A stretch of 64,000 bases of DNA from Acidobacteriota bacterium. Its GTDB lineage: Bacteria > Acidobacteriota > Blastocatellia > Pyrinomonadales > Pyrinomonadaceae. The notes beneath the pieces were generated by a model. The model had not been told where the DNA came from, searched no databases, and saw only the letters and a program-made list of their open reading frames with translations. Positions 24,278-32,754 of this stretch are shown here, in pieces. Numbering within the stretch: position 1 is the first letter of the stretch; each line of letters opens with the position of its first letter. Made by a program: the position numbers and the translations under genes. The stretch lies in contig CP065000.1 in assembly GCA_016700075.1 (NCBI GenBank), forward strand, positions 2,728,001 through 2,792,000, given 5' to 3'.

Positions 24278-24400
24278 TTAGTCAAACATTTTCGCAAAGT
24301 AGATCGCGATCGCCGCGATAAGGCCGAGAGCAAGCGGCCACGAGTTCAACAACAGCATCCAAGCTGCCTCTCGCCGAAACGTGAATCCGAAAAAGCCCAT
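24278..24400 (-). CDS. Small membrane protein, 40 residues, abutting cmk
   Basis: The ATG follows the cmk stop directly (TGA then ATG), so ribosomes can pass from one frame to the next. The 40-residue product starts MGFFGFTFRREAAWMLL and has one strong transmembrane stretch, LALGLIAAIAIYFA, near the C-terminus, with a basic RR before it. The stop is TAA at 24280-24278. Direct abutment, a clean hydrophobic profile and the lack of any other gene in this gap support it. No homologue is recognised. It may be an accessory single-span protein of unknown partner. Confidence 0.6.
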   Translation of the reverse strand: MGFFGFTFRREAAWMLLLNSWPLALGLIAAIAIYFAKMFD

Positions 24401-25063
24401 TCACGCCCCTTCAATGAGCCGGAGCATTAGACCAAAGACCTCGTCGAGGCCGAGATCGCTGGTGTCTATCTCGATCGCACCATCGGCTCTGACGAGCGGC
24501 GAATCTTTTCGCGTGCTGTCGCGACGGTCGCGTTCGCTGATCTCTGCCAGTGTCTTCTCGTATGTCGTCTCGCGGCCTTTGGCGTTGTCTTCTTCAAAAC
24601 GGCGTCGTGCGCGTGCTTCTGTTTTCGCCGTCAGGAAAAATTTAACGTCCGCATTCGGAAATACCACGCTGCCGATGTCGCGGCCTTCGAGTACGCAGCC
24701 GTTCGGAGCAGATTCGCCGATCGAACGCTGGAGTTCGACCATGCGTTGGCGGACGCCGGAGATCGTTGAAACAACGGAAGCCGCTTGTGCCGCCTCGGGA
24801 GTTCGGATCGCTGCTGAGACGTCTTCGCCGTTCAGTGAAACGCGTAAACTGTCAGGTTCACCCTCAAGTTCGATGTGGGCTTCACTTACCACAGCGACAA
24901 CGCGATCCTGAGCATCTAATGATACTCCGGCTTTGGCCGCTGCCAATGCTGCCGCACGATACATCGCACCGGTATCCAGATACAAGAGCCCCAACCGTTT
25001 AGCGAGCATTTTGCCGAGTGTGGATTTGCCCGCTCCGCTGGGGCCGTCAATGGCGATTATCAT
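24401..25063 (-). CDS. cmk: Cytidylate kinase
   Basis: A 220-residue P-loop kinase making CDP/dCDP from CMP/dCMP. The Walker A motif IAIDGPSGAGKSTL starts at residue 3. Next come YLDTGAMYRAAAL, VLEGRDIGSVVFPNADVKFFLTA (CMP-binding and Asp-rich loop) and RDRRDSTRKDSPL (lid arginines). The length fits the bacterial family. Its start overlaps the stop of the glycerophosphodiesterase gene by four bases (ATGA), and a small membrane-protein gene begins right at its stop. Assignment is very secure. Confidence 0.96.
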   Translation of the reverse strand: MIIAIDGPSGAGKSTLGKMLAKRLGLLYLDTGAMYRAAALAAAKAGVSLDAQDRVVAVVSEAHIELEGEPDSLRVSLNGEDVSAAIRTPEAAQAASVVSTISGVRQRMVELQRSIGESAPNGCVLEGRDIGSVVFPNADVKFFLTAKTEARARRRFEEDNAKGRETTYEKTLAEISERDRRDSTRKDSPLVRADGAIEIDTSDLGLDEVFGLMLRLIEGA

Positions 25064-25962
25064 TTTCTAAAAACCTGAACAGCTCGGTCCGGATAATCCG
25101 AAATTATGCCGTCGATGTCGAATTTTGCCATTTTTTCAAGATCGGCGATCTCGTTGACCGTCCAAGGAACGATACGCATGCCTTTTTCACGGCAGAAACG
25201 GATCAACTCTTCATTTACGAGCGAAAAATTGGGACTGTATGTATTCGGCGTGAATCCCAATTTGTCGAGATTCGCCTGCGGCGGCCCGGCGGCGGAAACG
25301 AGCAGTGCGAGCGGCATGTTAGGAGCGATCTCCTTGACCGCCTGTAATGCGCGAACGTCAAACGATTGAATTATCGAGCGTCCGTCTATCTTTTGTTTCG
25401 TGATGACATCAACCACGAGTTTTGCAAATTCTGCCGGTTCGGGATGGAAAAGACGATCACCCTTTGGATCAGATTTGATCTCGATGCTGTAGCTCACGGG
25501 CGGCAACTTCTTGCTCTTAGCGTGTGATTCCGCTTTTTTGATCACATCCTCCAGTAGCGGTTTTACAGCCTTTTCCTTGCGTTGCTGCGGAAACTCAGCG
25601 TTGCCTATGCTGCCGACGTCGTACCGCACGACCTGCGAATACTTCATCTGATAGATGATATGCTCGCGCTCTATTTCTTTCGGTATCCTCTGGCCCGTCG
25701 GGTCGAGTGAGATGGCACTTGAAAACCATGGCTCGTGCGAAACAACGACCTTTTTGTCGCTCGAGATCACAACGTCCATTTCCAATGTGTCCGCACCCTG
25801 ATCGAGTGCGAGTAGGAACGACGGTATCGTATTCTCAGGCAGATGGCCGCGAGCACCGCGGTGACCCTCGATCGAAACCTTGCGCTGGGTCTCTGCGGAT
25901 GCATTTTCTGCGACAGGAAAGCCTAGGAGCGAAAAAAGCAAGAGCGCCGATAGTATCTTCAT
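25060..25962 (-). CDS. Secreted glycerophosphodiester phosphodiesterase
   Basis: A 300-residue enzyme with signal peptide MKILSALLLFSLLGFPVAENASA, so it acts outside the cytoplasm. It is likely to split glycerophosphodiesters to glycerol 3-phosphate and an alcohol. The TIM-barrel GDPD motifs are intact: EGHRGARGHLPENT (catalytic His, metal Glu), LEMDVVISSDKKVVVSHEP (metal Glu/Asp and second His), SIEIKSD, and near the end MRIVPWTVNE with W-T-V-N. It is the fourth gene of a reverse-strand train after rpiB, DUF2911 and ltaE and overlaps cmk by four bases. Resembles GlpQ/UgpQ in layout. Confidence 0.9.
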   Translation of the reverse strand: MKILSALLLFSLLGFPVAENASAETQRKVSIEGHRGARGHLPENTIPSFLLALDQGADTLEMDVVISSDKKVVVSHEPWFSSAISLDPTGQRIPKEIEREHIIYQMKYSQVVRYDVGSIGNAEFPQQRKEKAVKPLLEDVIKKAESHAKSKKLPPVSYSIEIKSDPKGDRLFHPEPAEFAKLVVDVITKQKIDGRSIIQSFDVRALQAVKEIAPNMPLALLVSAAGPPQANLDKLGFTPNTYSPNFSLVNEELIRFCREKGMRIVPWTVNEIADLEKMAKFDIDGIISDYPDRAVQVFRK

Positions 25963-25981
25963 TTTATATTCCCGACGGCTG

Positions 25982-27013
25982 TTATACCGCCGCCTTTTTC
26001 ATTGAATTCAATGTTTTGTCGATATCTGTTCCCGAAACATCGCAATGGGTGACCATTCTGATCCTGCGGCCGAACGGAATTGCCAAAATATCATCATTTC
26101 GCAGCGCACCGCATATCGACTCCGCCGGCTTTCCGGTCCCCGCGACATCGAAAATAACGATGTTTGTTACCACACTTTCGACGTCAATATCAATTCCGGG
26201 AATCTCTGCAAGCCCGAGAGCAAGCCGTCTTGCGTTTTCGTGATCCGCATGCAAACGCTTTGGCGACTCTTCCAGCGCAATGAGTCCGGCTGCCGCCAAA
26301 ATACCGACCTGCCGCATACCGCCGCCAAGACGCTTTCGCCAGGTTCTTGCTTCGGTGATAAATTCTTTCGAGCCCAGCAGGATCGATCCCGACGGAGCGC
26401 CGAGGCCTTTTGACAGGCAGAACTGAACGCTGTCGCAGCCGCGTGTAAGGTTAACGACCGAGTCGTTCAGTGCGATCGATGCGTTGAATATCCGTGCTCC
26501 GTCCATGTGGACAGGAATTTTGATATCGTGTGCCCGGCCGCAAATTTCGGCGCAATGTTCCGAAGTCATCACGCTTCCGCCTGCGAAATTGTGCGTGTTC
26601 TCGAGGCAAATAAGACCAGTCGGGCACGAATAATACGGTTGGCCAACGTGGAGAGCCGTCGCGATCTCGTCCCACGTCAGATGCCCGCTGCCGTTACCGC
26701 TGCGCACCGTTCGCAGCATCACGCCCGAAATCACCGCGGGCGTGCCCATCTCGTAGTTGAATATGTGGCCGCGTTCCTCGATTATGACCTCGTCGCCGGG
26801 TTTTGTGTGAAGCTTTACAGCGATCTGATTGCCCATAGAACCCGTCGGGACGAACAACGCGGCTTCCTTTTCAAAAACTTCAGCGGCGCGTTCCTGCAAA
26901 CGGTTAACGGTCGGATCCTCACCGTAAACGTCATCGCCGACCTCAGCCGCGGCCATCGCCCGCCGCATCGCCTCGGTCGGCTTTGTAACAGTATCGCTGC
27001 GAAGGTCTATCAC
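25982..27013 (-). CDS. ltaE: Low-specificity L-threonine aldolase
   Basis: A 343-residue PLP enzyme of the beta-eliminating lyase family, splitting threonine/allo-threonine to glycine and acetaldehyde. It begins MIDLRSDTVTKPTEAMRRAMA, the family start. VGDDVYGEDPTVNRL and VHMDGARIFNA (Asp for PLP nitrogen) follow, then QFCLSKGLGAPSGS with the Schiff-base lysine near residue 200. The start is GTG and overlaps the stop of the DUF2911 gene by four bases (GTGA). Confidence is high; exact stereospecificity is not visible. Confidence 0.93.
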   Translation of the reverse strand: MIDLRSDTVTKPTEAMRRAMAAAEVGDDVYGEDPTVNRLQERAAEVFEKEAALFVPTGSMGNQIAVKLHTKPGDEVIIEERGHIFNYEMGTPAVISGVMLRTVRSGNGSGHLTWDEIATALHVGQPYYSCPTGLICLENTHNFAGGSVMTSEHCAEICGRAHDIKIPVHMDGARIFNASIALNDSVVNLTRGCDSVQFCLSKGLGAPSGSILLGSKEFITEARTWRKRLGGGMRQVGILAAAGLIALEESPKRLHADHENARRLALGLAEIPGIDIDVESVVTNIVIFDVAGTGKPAESICGALRNDDILAIPFGRRIRMVTHCDVSGTDIDKTLNSMKKAAV

Positions 27014-27879
27014 TTTTTGATCGAATCCCAGAACTGCTGTGTCTGTTCGACGTAGTTGGCGTTGTTGGCCTCCTTTGCCCAGGCGTTTGCTTCAGCTATC
27101 ACCTTCAATGCTTCGTCTTTCTTGCCCGCTTTGTGCAGGATGCGTGCACGCAGCAGTCCGAATCGCGAATTTTTCGGGCTCTTTTCGAGGGAGCTCATGA
27201 TCCAGCGGTGGGCCCGATCGAGGTCTTTGTCATTATGAAAATTGTACTCGGCGGCGAGGAAGTAGTTCATCGCGCTCATCCCGCCTTCGGCTTTCTCGAG
27301 CTCAGCGATCTGCTGGCTTATACGCGAATCGACATCAAATTCGATCTTGAATTTGACCTCGGTATTCTCCCAAGAAAGAGCCAAGTTTGCTGAATTTGTC
27401 GTTATGTCCGTGAACGCAATGGTAAAGGTTTCTACAAATCCAGCGGTTTTAGCCGGTTTTACCTTGAATCGAAAAACATCCTCTTCCTGCTTGTAAACAT
27501 CGCCTGCCAATGAGCGGTGACGCAGGTTGGAGTGAATTATCATTGTCCACTCTGTCTCGCCGGGGATGGAGTAAAGAGCGTAGGTTCCTGCCTTCAGAGG
27601 ATTTCCTGCGATCTTGACTTCCTCGGTGAACGTCAGTTTGGTCGATGCGTTCGCTCCCGTCCGCCAGATCTCGCCGAACGGCACGAGTTCGCCAAAGACC
27701 TTGCGTCCCTTGGCACTCGGACGTGCGTAGCTGAGTTTCACTTGTGTTAGAGCCACTTCCTGACTGATCTCAGCCAGTGGGCTCAGAACCGGAACTTTCA
27801 GGCTTGGTGCCTGCTGGCCTTGGCCAAATGCAAAAGTAGACAGTAAGAGAGCAAAAACCAACGATAAGCTAAATTTCAT
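27010..27879 (-). CDS. Secreted DUF2911 protein with helical tail
   Basis: A 289-residue exported protein with signal peptide MKFSLSLVFALLLSTFAFG. The DUF2911 domain (about residues 30-175) shows the family pattern KLSYARPSAKGRKVFGELVPFGEIWRTGAN (first part at about residue 50), LKAGTYALYSIP and WTMIIHS. The C-terminal 110 residues are TPR-like helices (LDRAHRWIMSSLEKSPKN, RARILHKAGKKDEAL). The function of DUF2911 is unknown. ATG 27879 is preceded by AAGGA. It follows rpiB by about 50 bases and overlaps ltaE. Confidence 0.85.
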   Translation of the reverse strand: MKFSLSLVFALLLSTFAFGQGQQAPSLKVPVLSPLAEISQEVALTQVKLSYARPSAKGRKVFGELVPFGEIWRTGANASTKLTFTEEVKIAGNPLKAGTYALYSIPGETEWTMIIHSNLRHRSLAGDVYKQEEDVFRFKVKPAKTAGFVETFTIAFTDITTNSANLALSWENTEVKFKIEFDVDSRISQQIAELEKAEGGMSAMNYFLAAEYNFHNDKDLDRAHRWIMSSLEKSPKNSRFGLLRARILHKAGKKDEALKVIAEANAWAKEANNANYVEQTQQFWDSIKK

Positions 27880-27929
27880 AATTTCCTTATTTACCTTCTT
27901 AAAAACGCAAGAATCCCGATCGAGCGGCA

Positions 27930-28376
27930 TCAACGATGGTCTATCTCGATCTCCGATATTTTCTTCACTCGATTCGCGTGGCGGCCGCCTTCAAAATCGG
28001 TCGTGAACCACGCCTTTACGATATCGGGGATCGTGCCCTTAGGCGTTGTTCTGGCACCGATCGCGAGTATGTTTGCATCGTTGTGCAGACGTGCCAATTG
28101 CGCGGTTTCTTCATTCCACGCTACGGCCGCGCGAATTCCTCGGACCTTGTTCGCAGAGATCGCCATACCCGTACCGGAACCGCAGACGAGGATTCCCTCA
28201 TCGAAATCGCCGCGTGCGACCGATTCGGCGACCTTTCGTGCAAAATCAGGATAGTCAACGGAATCGGGCGAATTCGTTCCCATATCCATGTACTCGACAC
28301 CCAGCTCATCGAGAACATTCTTGATGTTCTCCTTCTCCTCGTAGCCGGCATGGTCGGCGGCGATCGCAACTTTCAT
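27930..28376 (-). CDS. rpiB: Ribose-5-phosphate isomerase B
   Basis: A 148-residue sugar-phosphate isomerase interconverting ribose 5-phosphate and ribulose 5-phosphate. Signatures are KVAIAADHAGYEEK at the start, DYPDFARKVAE, VCGSGTGMAISANKVRGIRAA with the catalytic cysteine, and ARLHNDANILAIGAR. ATG 28376 gives the usual MKVAIAADHAG start; an ATG two codons earlier is possible. It heads the reverse-strand train and is divergent from the protease/TPR gene at 28481, so promoters for both must lie in about 100 bases. Confidence 0.95.
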   Translation of the reverse strand: MKVAIAADHAGYEEKENIKNVLDELGVEYMDMGTNSPDSVDYPDFARKVAESVARGDFDEGILVCGSGTGMAISANKVRGIRAAVAWNEETAQLARLHNDANILAIGARTTPKGTIPDIVKAWFTTDFEGGRHANRVKKISEIEIDHR

Positions 28377-28480
28377 AAACATAATTTTACGCGAGTATCA
28401 GTCCCAGACAAAAGGCGGCTTTCGTTTCGGAAAAAGCGGTTTGGTCTGAGCTTAGAGGCGGGAATATAATCTCACTATCA

Positions 28481-29917
28481 ATGGATAGTGGTCGCAAAGT
28501 CTTACTGTTGACGCTTCTGGTGCTCCTGACGGCGTCCGGCAGCGTGTTCCCGCAGGAATATCTGCCTGAGCTTGTGAGGCGTATCAAGCCTTCAGCTGTT
28601 GCGATCGAGACTTACGACAGCCGCGATACGTCGCTGTCACGCGGCAGCGGATTTTTTGTCGCGCCCGACCGTGTAATAACGAATCGTCATGTCATCGACC
28701 GTGCGGCAAGGGCCGAGGTGCATCTGCAGAACGGTAGAAAGTTCCCGGTTCGCGGCGTTTTGGCAGTTGACGGTGAGGGCGACCTAGCTCTGCTGCGTGT
28801 CGAAGTGCCGCGGGATATGGCGATACCGCTGCCGATCATAATGTCGGTTCCGCAGGAAGGGCAGTCGATCGTCGTGGTTGGAAATCCGCTCGGTTTGGAA
28901 GGCAGCGTCTCGAACGGCATCGTTTCCGCAGTTCGTGAAATTGCAGGATATGGCCGCATCATTCAGATCACGGCGCCGATCAGCCCCGGTTCTTCGGGCT
29001 CGCCGGTCGTAAATATGATGGGGCAGGTCATCGGCGTGGCAACACTGCAGGCTGCCGAGGGACAGAGTCTGAATTTCGCCGTGCCGTCCGAACGAATTTT
29101 TCAAATGCGTGTCGGCGAGGTGCAGTCGTTCGCATCGCTGGCCGCAGAAACGCAGCGGAACAAGCGGTCGGCGGCAGAGCGGTCATATTCCCAAGGACTC
29201 GCACAGCTATCGCGCGACGATTACGCGAGGGCATTGCCGTTCTTTGAAAAGGCTGCCGAGATCGACCCGAACTATGCTGAGGCGTGGTATCAGGCCGGGT
29301 TTTGCTACGGCATTTTGGGGCGTCATGCGGATTCGCTGAGGGCTTCAAAACAGGCTGCTCGATTGCGTCCCGATTGGGCCGCGGCGTATGTGAATATCGG
29401 CGCATCGAGCTTTGCACTCGGGCAGTTTCGCGAAGCGGCGGACGCCTATCGTCAGGCCTTGCGTTATGACGAGGATAATTACGAGATACATTTTTCGCTT
29501 GGGCTTACATTTGGAAAGCTAAATCGCGCGGATGAGGAGATACTCTCATACAGACGTGCCATCGCCCTAAAACCGGATCACGCCGCGGCGTTGGAAAAGC
29601 TGGGCTCGGCGCTGTTTCAAAAGAGACGGTTTGCTGAGGCTGCGGCTGTTTACGAGGAGTTGAGGGCCTACAAGCCGGATGCCCGCACCTACAATTCGAT
29701 AGGCGAATGTTATTTTGAGCTGAATCGTTTCGACGAGAGCATTGATGCTTTCAACGCGGCTCTCGGATATTTCTCCAACTTTGATCAGGCGCGATTTAAT
29801 CTTGGCCGTGCCTATCTTAAGACCGGAAATCGTGAAATGGCGCTGGCCCAGTACGACATTCTGAAAAACTCGAGTTCCGAATGGGCGGACAGGTTATACG
29901 TTCTGCTGAATCCATGA
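28481..29917 (+). CDS. Secreted trypsin-like serine protease with TPR repeats
   Basis: A 478-residue exported protein. Signal peptide MDSGRKVLLLTLLVLLTASGSVFP is followed by a Deg/HtrA-like chymotrypsin-fold domain (about residues 26-205). Its triad is His70 (VITNRHVID), Asp101 (EGDLALLRV) and Ser172 (ISPGSSGSPVV). There is no PDZ domain. Instead the C-terminal half (about 230-478) has some six TPR units (YARALPFFEKAAEIDPNYAEAW, FREAADAYRQALRYDEDNY). TPRs likely present substrates or partners in the periplasm. This pairing differs from classic DegP/DegS. A lipoprotein gene follows closely. Confidence 0.9.
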   Translation: MDSGRKVLLLTLLVLLTASGSVFPQEYLPELVRRIKPSAVAIETYDSRDTSLSRGSGFFVAPDRVITNRHVIDRAARAEVHLQNGRKFPVRGVLAVDGEGDLALLRVEVPRDMAIPLPIIMSVPQEGQSIVVVGNPLGLEGSVSNGIVSAVREIAGYGRIIQITAPISPGSSGSPVVNMMGQVIGVATLQAAEGQSLNFAVPSERIFQMRVGEVQSFASLAAETQRNKRSAAERSYSQGLAQLSRDDYARALPFFEKAAEIDPNYAEAWYQAGFCYGILGRHADSLRASKQAARLRPDWAAAYVNIGASSFALGQFREAADAYRQALRYDEDNYEIHFSLGLTFGKLNRADEEILSYRRAIALKPDHAAALEKLGSALFQKRRFAEAAAVYEELRAYKPDARTYNSIGECYFELNRFDESIDAFNAALGYFSNFDQARFNLGRAYLKTGNREMALAQYDILKNSSSEWADRLYVLLNP

Positions 29918-29952
29918 TCGTAATTTAACAATTGAAAATGGGAGAAAATCAT

Positions 29953-30561
29953 ATGAACAAGTTATTCACAATGGTGATCGCTTTATCTGCGGCAATATTT
30001 GCAGCCGCATGCGGAGGCGATACCGGAAATACCTCAAATAACGGTGCAAACAAGCCGGCGGCCAATGCGAAAACATCCGCAAATGCGGCAAAGCCCGCTG
30101 AGGAAGATCGCATCAAGTCGATATTTGCAATGAAGGGCGAGCGCATGCCCGATGACAAAAAGCTGGCGGAACAGAAGCGGGAGTTCGTGAACACGATCCA
30201 TCTTTATTTGAAGCGAACTCCTGAAAATCTCAATTTCAACTGGGAAGAGCGATTCAAGAATCCGCTTGAGCAGAAGCTGGAAGAAGGTGAGCATACACTG
30301 TTCATCACTCTTGCGTCGGCAGCGGGTAAGAAATTGGAGCCCGGCGATTACGTTGCGACCGAGGACGAAGATGCAGCGGACAAGGCACCGAAAGACAAGA
30401 CGCTTGCGATCATCACCATAATTCGTCCCGATGGAGCGAAACGCCTGAAGGGCAATGTTAAGGTAACGAGTGTCGATCCGATCATTTCGTATTCCTTCAA
30501 TGAAAAGCCCGATGCACCCGGTTTGACGTCGATGGCATACGGAGCACCGTTCAAGAATTAG
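29953..30561 (+). CDS. Putative lipoprotein of unknown function
   Basis: A 202-residue protein whose signal MNKLFTMVIALSAAIFAAACGG ends in a lipobox (AAAC), so it is probably membrane-anchored outside the cytoplasm. A low-complexity Asn/Ala/Lys linker follows (about residues 24-55). The globular part is mixed alpha/beta with a Lys/Glu-rich surface (YLKRTPENLNFNWEERFKNPLEQKLEEG). No family recognised. GGAG precedes ATG 29953 with good spacing. It probably shares a transcript with the protease/TPR gene and ends at a hairpin terminator. Confidence 0.75.
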   Translation: MNKLFTMVIALSAAIFAAACGGDTGNTSNNGANKPAANAKTSANAAKPAEEDRIKSIFAMKGERMPDDKKLAEQKREFVNTIHLYLKRTPENLNFNWEERFKNPLEQKLEEGEHTLFITLASAAGKKLEPGDYVATEDEDAADKAPKDKTLAIITIIRPDGAKRLKGNVKVTSVDPIISYSFNEKPDAPGLTSMAYGAPFKN

Positions 30562-30583
30562 TGCGAAAACTTACTTTGCGAAC

Positions 30584-30611
30584 AAGGCTGTCGGCATCGG
30601 CAGCCTTTTTT
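30584..30611 (+). terminator. Rho-independent terminator
   Basis: AAGGCTGTCG (30584-30593) and CGGCAGCCTT (30598-30607) pair over ten bases with one wobble, with a GCAT loop. A run of six T follows from 30606. It separates the protease/lipoprotein transcript from the ubiX group. Confidence 0.88.
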
Positions 30612-30660
30612 CGACGAAACTGTTAGCAACGGAAACGCGAAAGTTATAGAGTTGGTGAAT

Positions 30661-31278
30661 ATGGAATTGACCGTCGCCATTACGGGTGCTTCCGGCACGA
30701 TATATGCGAAACGAACGCTGCAGCTTCTTGCTGAAAGCGGCGAGGTCGAGCAGATCAATCTGATCATGTCAGGCACTGCGGCGATAGTGGCACAGGTTGA
30801 GCTTAGCGTAAATTTGAAGGAGCCGACGGCGGAGAAATTCAATGAGTGGTTAGGGCTCGATGCCGGTTCCAAGCTGATACGCTTCTGGCGGCTCGATAAC
30901 CTCGCGGCAAAGCCGTCGTCCGGTTCTCACAAGCAGGACGGCATGATCATTGTGCCGTGTTCGATGGGCACGCTTGGCGCGATAGCGAGCGGTGCAGGGA
31001 CGAATCTGATCCATCGTGCTGCGGACGTTTGTTTGAAAGAAGGCCGCAAACTTATCATCGTCCCGCGCGAAACGCCTTATAACGCGATCCATTTGGAAAA
31101 TATGCTGAGGCTGTCGCACGCGGGTGCCAGTATATTGCCCGCGAGTCCCGGATTTTACCATCGGCCGAAAAGTATCGAAGAACTTGTCGATCATCTTTGC
31201 TATCGAATTCTCGACCAGTTCGGGATATCGCACTCACGGAAAACACAATGGACGGGTGAAGAGGTAAGTGACGAGTGA
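30661..31278 (+). CDS. ubiX: UbiX-type flavin prenyltransferase
   Basis: A 205-residue enzyme that makes prenylated FMN, the cofactor of UbiD-type decarboxylases. Motifs are LTVAITGASGTIYAKRTLQLL (FMN-binding P-loop-like start), IIVPCSMGTLGAIASGAG, and IVPRETPYNAIHLENMLRLSHAGASILPASPGFY, in which the PRET and PASPxFY elements are diagnostic. An in-frame TTG at 30652 exists, but ATG 30661 is typical. No ubiD is nearby. mqnD lies three genes downstream on the same strand, so the prenyl-FMN may serve the late decarboxylation of the futalosine menaquinone pathway; this link is inferred. Confidence 0.92.
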   Translation: MELTVAITGASGTIYAKRTLQLLAESGEVEQINLIMSGTAAIVAQVELSVNLKEPTAEKFNEWLGLDAGSKLIRFWRLDNLAAKPSSGSHKQDGMIIVPCSMGTLGAIASGAGTNLIHRAADVCLKEGRKLIIVPRETPYNAIHLENMLRLSHAGASILPASPGFYHRPKSIEELVDHLCYRILDQFGISHSRKTQWTGEEVSDE

Positions 31279-31291
31279 CGAGTGACGAGTG
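31267..31291 (+). repeat. Seven-base tandem repeat, 3.6 copies
   Basis: AGTGACG is repeated at 31267, 31274 and 31281, with a partial copy at 31288. It begins inside the last codons of ubiX and runs into the gap before the next start. The unit includes stop codons in more than one frame, so slippage would change the C-terminal residues of UbiX only slightly. Likely a slippage-prone simple repeat. Confidence 0.7.
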
Positions 31292-31315
31292 GAGAGAAAA
31301 AGGTAGAGAAACGGT

Positions 31316-31990
31316 ATGAAAGCGTTAAGAGTTGCCGGTCTTTTAGTATTGTTCAGCGTTTGCGGTCTTACGCTTCTCGCACAAGAGCGATTTGTGCGGC
31401 CTGTAGACGAAGCGTCGAAAGATGCGTCGTTCCTTGCGTTTCGCAACAGGCTGATCACGGCGGTCGATAAGAAGGACGCCAGGTATATCTATTCGATAGT
31501 CGATCCTCGAATTCAGCTCAGCTTCGGCGGTGATGCGGGCTTGGCAACATTCAAGCGGACATGGAAATTGGAGAGCGCGAACAGTGAGTTCTGGAAAGAA
31601 TTCGGGCTAGTTATCAAGAACGGCGGCAAGTTCATAAATCAGCCGAATGCTCCAAAACAATTCGCTGCTCCATATACATTCTCAGCATGGCCGGATGAAG
31701 TGGACGCGTTCGAATATCAAGCGATATTTGGCTTCGACGTTAATCTTCGTGAACGACCGACCACAGATTCACGGGTCATCGACAAACTTTCGTACAACAT
31801 GGTCAAAGTTGACGGACAGAGGTCGATCACCAAGAAGAGCGGTAGATTTGCTTGGTATTACGTCGAAACGCTCGGCGGGAAGAAAGGCTTCGTCAGTGCC
31901 GATTACATACGCAGCCCGATAGACCTGCGTGCCGGATTTGAGAAAAAACGCGGTGCGTGGCGAATGATCTTTTTTATTGCGGGCGATTAG
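31316..31990 (+). CDS. Secreted protein with C-terminal SH3-like domain
   Basis: A 224-residue exported protein with signal peptide MKALRVAGLLVLFSVCGLTLLA. The middle (about residues 30-130) is helical and unrecognised (FLAFRNRLITAVDKKDARYIYSIVD). The C-terminal ~65 residues match a bacterial SH3 (SH3_3-like) domain: VNLRERPTTDSRVIDKLSYNMVKVDG, WYYVETLGGKKGFVSADYIRSP. Such domains usually bind peptidoglycan or cell-wall peptides. It sits between ubiX and a methyltransferase gene with short gaps, so it may be co-transcribed with them, though no functional link is clear. Confidence 0.82.
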   Translation: MKALRVAGLLVLFSVCGLTLLAQERFVRPVDEASKDASFLAFRNRLITAVDKKDARYIYSIVDPRIQLSFGGDAGLATFKRTWKLESANSEFWKEFGLVIKNGGKFINQPNAPKQFAAPYTFSAWPDEVDAFEYQAIFGFDVNLRERPTTDSRVIDKLSYNMVKVDGQRSITKKSGRFAWYYVETLGGKKGFVSADYIRSPIDLRAGFEKKRGAWRMIFFIAGD

Positions 31991-31992
31991 GT

Positions 31993-32751
31993 GTGATTTT
32001 GGACCCGACACAAAGGTTTTCGGACCGTGTAGATGACTATGTAAAATACCGCCCTTCGTATCCGGTAGGCGCGATAGAGGCGATCATTCGCGAAGCCGGC
32101 CTGTCTGCGGTTTCGACGATCGCGGACATCGGATGCGGCACGGGCATCTCATCGCGGCCTTTCCTCGAACGCGGCATCCGTGTCATCGGCATCGAACCCA
32201 ATGACGCAATGCGTGCTGCAGCGAAGGAATATTTGGCGGGCTTTGACAATTTTTCGACTACGGCGGCGGCAGCCGAGAAAACCGGACTAAGTAATGATTC
32301 CGTTGATGCTGTCATCGCAGCACAGGCGTTCCATTGGTTCGATCAGGCGAAAACGCTTAAGGAATTTCGCCGGATCCTGCGTCCCGGCGGAAGCATTGTG
32401 CTGATGTGGAACGAGCGGCTGCTCGATGCGACCGAGTTTTTGCGGGAATACGAAGGACTGCTTCTGAGATATGCTACCGATTACAGCGAGATCCGGCACG
32501 ACAAGTTTGGCCCCGACGCCGTGGGCAAATTTTTCGACGCGCCTTTTGAGCTGTTCGAATTCAAGAACATTCAATCGCTCGATCTGGAAGGCGTCATCGG
32601 CAGGGTCAGGTCGTCATCATATATGCCGGCCGCTGATTCACCGGTTTATGGCGAATTGATCGATAGCCTGCAGGCGTTGTTTGCCAAACACGCCGAAAAC
32701 GATAGAATTGAGATTTTCTACGACACCCGCGTTTATATTTCGCGGCTATGA
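31993..32751 (+). CDS. Class I SAM-dependent methyltransferase
   Basis: A roughly 252-residue methyltransferase. TIADIGCGTGISSRPFLERG is the SAM-binding motif I near residue 43, GIEPNDAMRAAA the acidic motif II, and DAVIAAQAFHWFDQAKTLKEFRRILRPGG motifs IV-V. It resembles the methyltransf_11 type acting on small molecules, as in the family of trans-aconitate or ubiquinone/menaquinone methylases. The start is not sure: GTG 31993 (two bases after the previous stop) or TTG 31999. mqnD follows three bases after the stop. A role in menaquinone synthesis is possible but not shown. Confidence 0.83.
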   Translation: MILDPTQRFSDRVDDYVKYRPSYPVGAIEAIIREAGLSAVSTIADIGCGTGISSRPFLERGIRVIGIEPNDAMRAAAKEYLAGFDNFSTTAAAAEKTGLSNDSVDAVIAAQAFHWFDQAKTLKEFRRILRPGGSIVLMWNERLLDATEFLREYEGLLLRYATDYSEIRHDKFGPDAVGKFFDAPFELFEFKNIQSLDLEGVIGRVRSSSYMPAADSPVYGELIDSLQALFAKHAENDRIEIFYDTRVYISRL

Positions 32752-32754
32752 TTT

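Noticed and set aside
31267..31291. Possible CRISPR-like repeat
   Set aside because: The unit is only seven bases and has no spacers; no other regularly spaced repeats were seen in the window.
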